Source: Planctomycetota bacterium (GTDB lineage: Bacteria > Planctomycetota > Planctomycetia > Pirellulales > UBA1268). From it: a DNA stretch of 5,000 bases. The notes under the pieces are model-generated. The model ran no database searches. It had not been told where the DNA came from and saw only the letters and a list, made by a program, of their open reading frames with translations. Each line of letters opens with the position of its first letter. Position 1 is the stretch's first letter. Below are positions 1 through 5,000 of this stretch, one piece after another. The DNA lies in assembly GCA_003670825.1 (NCBI GenBank), contig QWQL01000015.1, positions 1-5,000 of the forward strand. Reading direction: 5' to 3'. The position numbers were made by a program, and so were the translations under genes.

Positions 1-303
1 GCCCCCCGTCACGCTCACATGGTTCTTCCCGATCATCGCCTCGACCTTACTGCCCGGCCGGATCACGCGGTAGCGGCCCTCTGCGTTGGTGGAACCCACG
101 CCCCGGACGGCGTCTGGCCCTTCCGGCACGAACGTCACAAACGCGCTCTGCAGAGGCTTACCGTCCACGAGCACCGTGCCCGTCACCTCGGCAAATCCGC
201 CGCCCCCACAGCCCGCGACGGTGACGACGGCCATGGCCGCCATGGCCGTCATGCCGAGACACGCCGGCGACCACATGGACAATGGAGTAGACGACTGGCT
301 CAT
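1..303 (-). CDS. Small lipoprotein with carboxypeptidase-regulatory-like (transthyretin-like) domain, 3' end outside window
   Basis: The frame is open from the ATG at 303-301 to the window edge: 101 codons, no stop. The N-terminus is a hydrophobic, Met/Ala-rich segment ending in a lipobox, VAGC, with Cys at residue 32. A Gly-rich spacer and then EVTGTVLVDGKPL and VTFVPEG (about residues 39-62) follow, then a STNAEGRYRV block (about 72-81). This is the start of the small beta-sandwich domain found in many planctomycete lipoproteins of about 130-160 residues (family knowledge). The likely role is an envelope-anchored protein of unknown function. Its ATG overlaps the stop of the upstream DUF1559 gene (ATGA), so translational coupling is likely, and I see only a weak ribosome site (GGGCG). 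Oddly, the signal n-region has no Lys or Arg. Alternative starts at Met10 or Met18 do not fix that. The lipoprotein call is fairly firm; the molecular function is unknown. Confidence 0.82.
   Translation of the reverse strand, partial: MSQSSTPLSMWSPACLGMTAMAAMAVVTVAGCGGGGFAEVTGTVLVDGKPLQSAFVTFVPEGPDAVRGVGSTNAEGRYRVIRPGSKVEAMIGKNHVSVTGG
300..303 (-). promoter_or_regulatory. ATGA stop/start overlap (probable translational coupling)
   Basis: Read on the minus strand, the bases are ATGA. TGA (302-300) ends the DUF1559 frame and ATG (303-301) opens the lipoprotein frame. With no strong ribosome site just upstream, re-initiation by ribosomes finishing the DUF1559 gene is the simplest explanation for translation of the lipoprotein. 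Confidence 0.7.
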
Positions 304-1319
304 CGTGTATCGCCCGTGACCGTGCCCTCGTTGCGGTGCGCCATGCCGAGGTGAATGACGGGATCCACGTTTTCCTCTGCCCACCGCACCGATCCATCCA
401 CGAGCATCATGTTGACGCCGCCGGGATGCATGCTCGAGAAGATCTTGCCGTTGTTATCAATGTCGCTAGCCGTGGGAGGTGAGTTGGCCAGCAGGAAGTT
501 CAGGTTCATGAAAAACCCATTGGTGTTGATGCGGCCAAGGATCCGTGCAGTCTCGTTCGCCGAATAGCCGGCCGCGTTACCCGCCCCGACCCAGACTGCC
601 GCATAGTTGACCTTGCTCCGCTCGCCGATGCACCAGGTCTTGGAGGTGCCGTCGGAGATATCCTTGATCCGCAGCCCGAGCGGCCCCCGGCCGGGCCCAG
701 AGTTTGGGATCGCTCCGGTGGCCGTCGCAGCCTTGTCGGCCGTGCCGAAGAGCATGCCGCCCGGGTCGTGGGAATACCGCGGACCATAGTTGGGCACGAG
801 CGTGGGATCGTCGCTGTTGCGGTTTGCATAGCCAAGTTCACCGCAGCTACCGACGTAGTTGGACGTGGCGACGTCGAACGCCCCGCTACCGAACTTGTAG
901 AGCGTGTTGGGGCTCGGCGCGTCATCGGAGGGGCAGCGGTAGGTTGAGATCGTGGCCTGCAGGGCCGCCTTGTCGGTCGCCGACGCCGACGCCACGAAGA
1001 CCGTTGAGAGCTTGCGACTCGCAGGATCGAGTTGCGTGTAAAGCGCCGACTGCTCCATGTAGGGCAGCAGGAACGTGCCCCAGCCCCACACGGCGCCGCT
1101 CGTCCAGAAGTGTGAGAACCCCGCCGGGAAAGCCTTCCGCGCATCGTGGTGGAGGTGCATCGCCATGCCCACCTGCTTGAGGTTGTTGCTGCAGGCACTC
1201 CGGCGGGCCGCTTCGCGGGCCGTCTGCACGGCAGGCAAGAGCAGACCGATCAGCGTGGCGATGATGGCAATCACCACGAGCAGTTCGACGAGGGTGAAGG
1301 CAGACCGGTGGCGATGCAT
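300..1319 (-). CDS. DUF1559 (SBP_bac_10-type) protein with type IV pilin-like N-terminal methylation segment
   Basis: The product is 339 residues from the ATG at 1319-1317, chosen because GAGGA lies six bases upstream and the prepilin leader then has the usual short form, MHRHRSA. An ATG at 1352 would add 11 residues and has no such site. FTLVELLVVIAIIATLIGLL (8-27) is the pseudopilin methylation helix, with the conserved Glu at mature position 5 (E12). The block CSNNLKQVGMAMHLHHD (43-59), the GTSKTWCIGERS region and the C-terminal HPGGVN and DGSVRW motifs (298-303, 308-313) are hallmarks of DUF1559, a family greatly expanded in Planctomycetota. Members are thought to be exported or assembled like type II secretion/type IV pseudopilins, but their role is not established. 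The length is typical. The residue before the predicted cleavage point is Ala rather than the usual Gly. The gene lies 42 bases after the large surface-protein gene and overlaps the following lipoprotein gene, consistent with one operon. Confidence 0.93.
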   Translation of the reverse strand: MHRHRSAFTLVELLVVIAIIATLIGLLLPAVQTAREAARRSACSNNLKQVGMAMHLHHDARKAFPAGFSHFWTSGAVWGWGTFLLPYMEQSALYTQLDPASRKLSTVFVASASATDKAALQATISTYRCPSDDAPSPNTLYKFGSGAFDVATSNYVGSCGELGYANRNSDDPTLVPNYGPRYSHDPGGMLFGTADKAATATGAIPNSGPGRGPLGLRIKDISDGTSKTWCIGERSKVNYAAVWVGAGNAAGYSANETARILGRINTNGFFMNLNFLLANSPPTASDIDNNGKIFSSMHPGGVNMMLVDGSVRWAEENVDPVIHLGMAHRNEGTVTGDTR

Positions 1320-1325
1320 GACGAT

Positions 1326-1330
1326 TCCTC
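1326..1330 (-). promoter_or_regulatory. Ribosome binding site of the DUF1559 gene
   Basis: The minus strand reads GAGGA, six bases before the ATG at 1319. This decides the start in favour of 1319 over the in-frame ATG at 1352. The 42 bases between the two genes (1320-1361) also contain the palindrome CCGGCCGG (1353-1360). They show no stem followed by a T-run, so there is no sign of a terminator between the surface-protein gene and this one. Confidence 0.7.
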
Positions 1331-1361
1331 GCGCTAACGAACAAAAGGACATCCGGCCGGC

Positions 1362-1448
1362 TTAGCAACTCGTCCGCCGACGGGCCATGACGAGGGCGGC
1401 GAGGCTGGCCGTCATCACTCCGCTCAGGACGAGCGTCGGCTCCGGAAC
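1362..1448 (-). other. PEP-CTERM-like sorting tail of the 891-residue surface protein
   Basis: The tail runs from VPEP at residue 864 through a hydrophobic segment of about 18 residues to RRR at 886-888, followed by Thr-Ser-Cys and the TAA stop. This is the three-part layout of PEP-CTERM signals recognised by exosortases (established for the family). The terminal Cys is the only cysteine outside the signal peptide. Whether this organism processes the tail cannot be judged from the window. Confidence 0.75.
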
Positions 1449-4037
1449 GATCAAAAGCATGCCAGTCGATTCTGCCAAGGTGAGCGTCTGGCCGTTGCTA
1501 GCGCTAGCGCTCCATACGCCTCCGGCGTTGGTGAAGGTGAGGAGGCCGTATGAGCCGCTCGCTGTCACGCTGGCATACGAACCGGACGGCGTTCCATTGA
1601 TGCCGAACAGGCCGAACGAGGTGTTGTCGGCGAACGTGTCAGCAAACGACAGCGACAGGCTGCCGCCGTACGTCAGGGCCGACGCCTGGCTCACGTCGAT
1701 CGCGTCATAGGAAACGCCGCGACTGGTACCGCCGATCGCAAGCAGCGTGCTGCTCGAGCCGGCCAGACTGAGCGACCCGAGTGTCAAGGTGCCGAAACCC
1801 CCGACGGCCCCCGGCTCCAGCGTGCCAGCCATCGACACCAAACTGGAGATCGTGCCCAAGCCGCCAAGCGCCGCGCCGGCCGCGACCGTCACCCCGGAGG
1901 TGTTTGGCAGGAAAGCATCGATGAGCAGCGAGCCGCTGTTGACGGCGGTGGCGCCCGAATAGGTCGTCGAACCCGTGAGCACGACGGTTCCCGGCCCGTC
2001 CACGATGAATCCGCCGGTCCCCGAGATCACCGTGTTGCTGCCGACGGTGATCCGCCGGCTGGCCGAGGGGGCGAAGGTCTGCGGCCCAGCCCCAGAGAGC
2101 GCCAGCGTCAGCGACCCGCCCGCACCGCTCGAACCCGTGATCGCGAGGTCGGTGAGCGAGTCGTAGTTTTGGATCGTGCCACCCGTCCAGGCGATCCGCC
2201 GATTCGACGAAGTGTTGAAAGTGCCCGACCCGACGCCGATCGACGCCGCCGCGAACGTGCCGCCGGTAAGGTTATAGGTGGAGGCGAACGTGGGCGAGTT
2301 GGTGCCGAGGGTGGCGCCGTTCGAGCCAAACACGACCGTTGACGCCTTGACGAGGCCGCCGTTCTGGTTGAACACGCTGCTGATCGACGGCGTGCCCGTG
2401 GAACCCGACGAAACAGCAACCACGCCGAGCGCGAGCGTCGTGGTATCGACGGTTCCCGATGCCATGGTGACGGTGCCCGTCTGGGAGTTGCTTGCATTGA
2501 CGATGTAGGTTCCGATGGCAAAGTTCGTCGTCCGAGCATCGATCGACCCGGCAGACGTGTCGAACACACCGTTGCCAAAGTTATCTCCGCCCGCTTTGTA
2601 GCCGACGTAAACATTGTCGATGCGACTGCTGCCTGCGGCCGTTCCGCGGAGCACGAGACTGCCCCCGGTCACGCCAGACTGGTACGCGACCGTGCCGTTG
2701 CCGCGATAGGCGCCAATGGTGAGCGTGCCTGTGTTGTAGGTGTTGGTCTGCCCGAGTCCGAGCGTCGACTGGCTCACGTTCGGTCCGTCGGTGGAGTTGC
2801 CGATCTGCACGTGAGCCGCCGTCACCGTCGTGGTGGTCGCCGTGTTCATGAGCGTCGCGAACGTACCACCCTTCACCACCGAGGCACCGCCCGCCAGGGT
2901 GCCGGTGGTGCTGACCGCAAACGTGCCGGCGGGATTGGTGTAGGAAAACGCCGACAGCCCCCGGAGATCGAGCGTGGTGGTGCCGGTGACGGCGCCGGTG
3001 CTCCCCGAGCCGACGTTTAGATTGCCCCCGGTGACGGAGAGCGAACCGTTACGGAAGGTGTTGGAAACCTGGTTGGAGCCGCCGATCGTGAGCGAGAGCG
3101 AAGACACCGACTGCGACTGGCCGCCGAGATCGACCAGCGTCGAGAGCTGGCTGGCCGCGGCCCCCGCGGAGTTGAGCGTGAGGCCTGCCGACGACAACGG
3201 ACTGGAGGGGCCGAGCGTGACCGTGGCGCTGCGGATGATGGTGTTGCCGGCGTAGGTGTTCGCCCCGTTGAGCGAAATCGAGCCGGTCACCAACGTGAGG
3301 TTGCCGCTCCCGGTGATCGGGCCGTTCACGATCGTCGCCATACCCGTGCCGCCGTTCTGCAGCGTGAGCGTGATGCCGTTGTTTACGGTGATCGTGCGGG
3401 TCGAGGGAAGCGTGATCGTGCCTGCCTGACCGCCGTTGAGCATCTGAAGCGCAGAGTTGGCCGAAACGAGGATCGGGTTGTTGACGTTCCCGAGACTGCC
3501 GTCCTGGTTGATGATCACGGTGCCACCGCCGAGCGTGGTCGTGCCCGTGTAGGTGAGGTTGTCTGAGTTGTATCGGAAGATCAGCGTGCCGTTGCCGGTC
3601 TTCGTATAGCCCTGCGTGCCGGCGAGGTCGGTGTACCAGTAGAGTTGGCTGCTTCCGTTGACGTTCACGGTCGGCGACCCGGATGCGGTCGCAAGCGTGA
3701 TCACGTCAGTTGTGCCGCCGTTGCTTCCGGACAGCACGAGATTGCCCGATGCCGCAGTGAAACTGACGGTGCCTGTCGTCACCGTGCTGCTGAGCACGCT
3801 GGCACCCAACGCCGCATTCGGAAACACGGCCACCGCGCCGCTCGCATTCGGAATTAGCCCACCGCTCCACGCCGTACCGGTGAGCCAGGGGGTGGTTCCC
3901 GACGTCGGCAGCCACGTGGACTGGGCTTGCGCGGAACCAGCCGCCTGACACACAGCCAGGGCGGCCAGCACCACCAGTGCCCGCCGGGCCTGCGCGGACC
4001 ACGGGTCATGCAAACTCAACCGAAGTGACAGCAACAT
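1362..4037 (-). CDS. Secreted autotransporter-strand-repeat (PATR) surface protein with PEP-CTERM-like C-terminal tail
   Basis: The product has 891 residues and begins at the ATG at 4037-4035, five bases after AGGGGGA. A Sec signal peptide is visible: Arg18-Arg19, a hydrophobic run (20-30), and a likely cleavage site after AQA at residue 38. The rest is poor in charged residues and rich in Gly, Ser, Thr, Asn and Val, as in extracellular beta-helical adhesins. Three units match the autotransporter-associated beta-strand repeat: about 144-177 (TKTGNGTLIFRYN... to GGGTVIIN), 245-276 (GNLTLVTGSISLNGANTYAG...) and 675-708 (GPGTVVLTGSTTYSGAT...). Residues 410-620 form a looser periodic section. Residues 738-860 are a C-terminal domain shared with the remnant at 4141-4605. 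The tail is VPEP (864-867), a hydrophobic segment (868-885) and Arg-Arg-Arg, ending in Cys891. No outer-membrane beta-barrel domain is present, so it is not a classical type V autotransporter. By family analogy the tail is an exosortase-type or other sorting/anchoring signal. A role in adhesion or the cell surface is inference; the ligand is unknown. Confidence 0.9.
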   Translation of the reverse strand: MLLSLRLSLHDPWSAQARRALVVLAALAVCQAAGSAQAQSTWLPTSGTTPWLTGTAWSGGLIPNASGAVAVFPNAALGASVLSSTVTTGTVSFTAASGNLVLSGSNGGTTDVITLATASGSPTVNVNGSSQLYWYTDLAGTQGYTKTGNGTLIFRYNSDNLTYTGTTTLGGGTVIINQDGSLGNVNNPILVSANSALQMLNGGQAGTITLPSTRTITVNNGITLTLQNGGTGMATIVNGPITGSGNLTLVTGSISLNGANTYAGNTIIRSATVTLGPSSPLSSAGLTLNSAGAAASQLSTLVDLGGQSQSVSSLSLTIGGSNQVSNTFRNGSLSVTGGNLNVGSGSTGAVTGTTTLDLRGLSAFSYTNPAGTFAVSTTGTLAGGASVVKGGTFATLMNTATTTTVTAAHVQIGNSTDGPNVSQSTLGLGQTNTYNTGTLTIGAYRGNGTVAYQSGVTGGSLVLRGTAAGSSRIDNVYVGYKAGGDNFGNGVFDTSAGSIDARTTNFAIGTYIVNASNSQTGTVTMASGTVDTTTLALGVVAVSSGSTGTPSISSVFNQNGGLVKASTVVFGSNGATLGTNSPTFASTYNLTGGTFAAASIGVGSGTFNTSSNRRIAWTGGTIQNYDSLTDLAITGSSGAGGSLTLALSGAGPQTFAPSASRRITVGSNTVISGTGGFIVDGPGTVVLTGSTTYSGATAVNSGSLLIDAFLPNTSGVTVAAGAALGGLGTISSLVSMAGTLEPGAVGGFGTLTLGSLSLAGSSSTLLAIGGTSRGVSYDAIDVSQASALTYGGSLSLSFADTFADNTSFGLFGINGTPSGSYASVTASGSYGLLTFTNAGGVWSASASNGQTLTLAESTGMLLIVPEPTLVLSGVMTASLAALVMARRRTSC
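1914..2015 (-). repeat. PATR unit 3 of the surface protein
   Basis: Residues 675-708 show the classic pattern of a GPGTVVLTG strand, a TTYSGAT turn, a small linker and a SGSLLID strand. It leads directly into a GVTVAAGAALGGLGTI stretch and a LEPG motif, the usual end of the repeat region in this family. Confidence 0.8.
2178..2810 (-). repeat. Degenerate protein repeat of about 30 residues in the middle of the surface protein
   Basis: Residues 410-620 contain seven occurrences of a hydrophobic residue followed by Gly after a short strand: QIGN, TIGAY, YVGY, AIGTY, ALGVV, VFGSN and SIGVG. The Gly residues are at 413, 442, 479, 509, 538, 571 and 601, so the spacings are 29, 37, 30, 29, 33 and 30. 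Each is followed by a variable loop and often a Gly-Gly or T-x-x-SG element. This suggests a repeated strand-loop unit of a beta-helix or solenoid, too diverged to show as a DNA repeat. The pattern was seen by eye. Confidence 0.5.
3210..3305 (-). repeat. PATR unit 2 of the surface protein
   Basis: Residues 245-276 read as a GNLTLVTGSISLNG strand, an ANTYAGNT turn and a returning strand ATVTLG. This matches the autotransporter-associated beta-strand repeat (the NTYxGxT core with a preceding LxGxxxY-type strand). Confidence 0.75.
3507..3608 (-). repeat. PATR unit 1 of the surface protein
   Basis: Residues 144-177 contain TKTGNGTLIF, then NLTYTGTTTLGGGTVIIN, the standard PATR pattern (K-x-G-x-G-T-L, turn Y-x-G-x-T, strand G-T-x-x-x-N). 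Confidence 0.8.
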
Positions 4038-4042
4038 CTCCG

Positions 4043-4049
4043 TCCCCCT
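4043..4049 (-). promoter_or_regulatory. Ribosome binding site of the surface-protein gene
   Basis: The minus strand reads AGGGGGA, five bases (CGGAG) before the ATG at 4037. The GGAG touching the ATG is too close to be the main site. The run is also part of the downstream copy of the direct repeat in the leader. Confidence 0.6.
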
Positions 4050-4105
4050 AAATGGAAGCCAATCCGCGATGCGGCCCCGCGGTGCTCTATGCCCACCCCC
4101 TAAAT
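4044..4105 (-). repeat. Direct repeat pair ATTTAGGGGG in the leader of the surface-protein gene
   Basis: On the minus strand ATTTAGGGGG occurs at 4105-4096 and again at 4053-4044, start to start 52 bases apart. The second copy contains the ribosome binding site of the 891-residue gene. The first is followed by TGGGCATAG but no start codon. Between them is an inverted repeat, CCGCG / CGCGG (arms 4064-4068 and 4078-4082, nine-base loop). It may be a duplicated gene-start remnant, a regulatory element or chance. The 103-base gap 4038-4140 holds no gene and no clear sigma-70 promoter. Confidence 0.4.
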
Positions 4106-4140
4106 CCTACAAGCCGCCCCGGCCAAAAACTGTCCCACAT

Positions 4141-4605
4141 TTATGCGATGGCGCGATCCGCCAAAAATCGCCGGCGCACGGCCCAGACGCAGAAGCTAAC
4201 CGCAGCCACCCCACCGGGTGAGGGAGCCGCCGGCTCTGGGACGACGAGGGCGTTGCCGCTCGACTCCGTGAACGAGATCGTCTGACTCCCCGACTGAGCG
4301 GTCCAAACGCCGGCGTTCTTGACGAACGTGAGCGACCCATAGGAGCCGCTCGCCGTGACTGTCGCGAACGTGCCCGCTGGTGTGCCGCTGAAGTTGAAGA
4401 GATCGAACGAGGTGTTGTCGGGAAACAGGGACGCGAACGACAGTTCGAGCCCGCCGCCGTAGGTCACCAAAGAGGCGTCGGAGACATCGATTGCATCGTA
4501 ACCCGTGCCCCTGACGATGCTGTTGATTTCCATGAGCGTGGTAATTGTCGATTACATGTCGAGCGACTTCACGGCGAGAAGCCCAGGACTGTTGCCCGGG
4601 CTGAG
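4141..4605 (-). pseudogene. C-terminal remnant of a second PATR/PEP-CTERM surface protein, interrupted by an in-frame TAA
   Basis: Reading from 4605, the frame gives LSPGNSPGLLAVKSLDM, a TAA at 4552-4554, then STITTLMEINS and a further 125 residues to the TAA at 4141-4143. PGNSPGLL is the familiar end-of-repeat motif of PATR proteins. From RGTGYDAIDV onward it aligns with the C-terminal domain of the neighbouring 891-residue protein at about 60% identity by hand count, including shared YDAIDVS, DNTSF and VTASGSYG. It ends in its own VPEP (4231-4242), a hydrophobic stretch and RRR. The signal peptide and repeats are missing because the sequence upstream is IS91 transposase. The 130-residue frame from the ATG at 4533 could in principle be translated, but it would lack a signal peptide, so I treat it as a relic. 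It is a paralogue left from a tandem pair. Confidence 0.85.
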
Positions 4606-5000
4606 CGGCCGGGCACAGTATCGCAGCAGGTGCTCGAGACTCTGAAAATAGCTCGGCACGTCGCGGTCGATGAGCGTAATCCGGACGCTTGCGTCCACCG
4701 AAAAACCACTGTTCTCTCGAACGATCATGTCGGCGGCCGCATCGGCGTCGAGGAGCCGCTGTATGCGGAACCACCGCACGACACGACGGCGCACCTTCTC
4801 GGTGAGCGTGGCCAGATCGGCCTGGGTAATCAGTCGAGCCGGCAGCTGTCTTCGGCAGGCGGCTTGCCCGCAGGAGGGCCGGCGGCCCGTCACCGGTTGG
4901 CACGAAGACGCCGTCGGTCGCGCACGCATGCAGGTGCACATGGTGATTGAGCGCCGATCCGAAGCGGTGCAGAAAGGAGACGGCGCCGAGTCGCGGGCGA
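4606..5000 (-). pseudogene. IS91-family rolling-circle transposase fragment, frameshifted and truncated
   Basis: From the window edge one frame reads RPRLGAVSFLHRFGSALNHH and continues VHLHACATDGVFVP (to about 4895). This is the signature of the IS91-type Y2/Y1 transposase around its His-hydrophobic-His metal site. The reading then has to shift by one base, somewhere in about 4842-4876, to continue as LITQADLATLTEKVRRRVVRW, NSGFSVDASVRITLIDRDVP and SYFQSLEHLLRYCARP, all typical of this subfamily. The Tyr of RYCARP is the likely catalytic tyrosine (family inference). The usual continuation after CARP (PFALERL-type) is absent: at about 4605 the frame passes straight into a surface-protein remnant. 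The frameshift and missing C-terminus mean it cannot be active. The N-terminal part and any element end lie beyond 5000. Confidence 0.88.

Noticed and set aside
506..1198. Long minus-strand open frame inside the DUF1559 gene, and a 158-residue plus-strand frame at 704-1180
   Set aside because: Both are Arg/Pro/Ser-rich translations typical of GC-rich antisense or shifted frames, with no recognisable domain, and lie fully within a well-supported gene.
1320..1352. Start of the DUF1559 gene at the ATG at 1352
   Set aside because: It adds 11 residues before the prepilin leader and lacks a ribosome site, while the ATG at 1319 has GAGGA six bases upstream and gives a normal short leader.
2108..2614. 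Minus-strand 168-residue open frame and several plus-strand open frames within the surface-protein gene
   Set aside because: They have shadow composition (Arg/Ser/Pro-rich), no ribosome sites and no family motifs. The 891-residue frame explains the region.
4080..4120. Possible sigma-70 promoter on the minus strand (TTGTAG, 17 bases, TAGAGC) before the surface-protein gene
   Set aside because: Both boxes match the consensus poorly, and a pairing this weak is expected by chance.
4105..4140. Possible terminator after the remnant (GTTTTTGGCCGGGGCGGC on the minus strand)
   Set aside because: The T-run comes before, not after, the GC-rich part, and there is no stable stem.
4052..4285. Plus-strand 77-residue open frame across the leader and the remnant's tail
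   Set aside because: No ribosome site or recognisable motif. It is antisense to the VPEP-tail remnant.
4196..4939. A 247-residue open frame on the minus strand spanning the transposase and the surface-protein remnant
   Set aside because: Only its first 15-25 residues (the VHLHACATDGVFVP part) match the transposase. After the frameshift the rest is Arg/His/Pro-rich out-of-frame translation of sequence that makes sense in the adjacent frame.
1..5000. Search for CRISPR repeats, tRNA or rRNA segments and intact mobile-element ends
   Set aside because: None seen. The only repeats are protein-level repeats in the surface protein and the short leader repeat.

Overview
The window looks chromosomal, GC-rich and most likely from a planctomycete (Planctomycetota). 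The basis is a DUF1559 pseudopilin-like protein, a small lipoprotein with a 'VTGTV-x-DGKPL-x-V-x-FVPEG' domain, and autotransporter-strand-repeat proteins that end in a VPEP / hydrophobic / Arg-rich sorting tail. That combination is characteristic of the phylum. Order and genus cannot be read from the window. All real coding sequence is on the minus strand, so the genes are described from high to low coordinates.

At the right edge (about 4606-5000) lies a broken IS91-type rolling-circle transposase. It keeps the HUH-region signature and the block ending in RYCARP, but it carries a frameshift and stops abruptly in mid-protein. At about 4605 it runs, in the same reading frame, into the C-terminal remnant of a surface protein (4141-4605). 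The remnant carries the PGNSPG-type end of the repeat region, a conserved C-terminal domain and a VPEP tail, but has an in-frame TAA at 4552-4554. The remnant is a clear paralogue of the C-terminus of the next gene, so this locus once held at least two adjacent genes of that family.

After a leader of about 100 bases with a 10-base direct repeat comes the intact member. It is an 891-residue secreted, low-complexity beta-strand-repeat protein with a signal peptide, three recognisable PATR units, a long middle section with a degenerate period of about 30 residues, and a PEP-CTERM-like tail (1362-4037). Only 42 bases later a DUF1559 prepilin-like gene begins (300-1319). Its stop codon overlaps the ATG of a lipoprotein gene (303 to beyond base 1) in an ATGA arrangement. 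Spacing and strand suggest one transcription unit: surface protein, pseudopilin-like protein, lipoprotein. All three products are predicted to leave the cytoplasm or sit in the envelope.

I see no RNA gene, CRISPR array or convincing factor-independent terminator. The most interesting points are the IS91/surface-protein in-frame junction, the tandem paralogy, the periodic middle region of the large protein, and the compact envelope operon whose last gene runs off the window.
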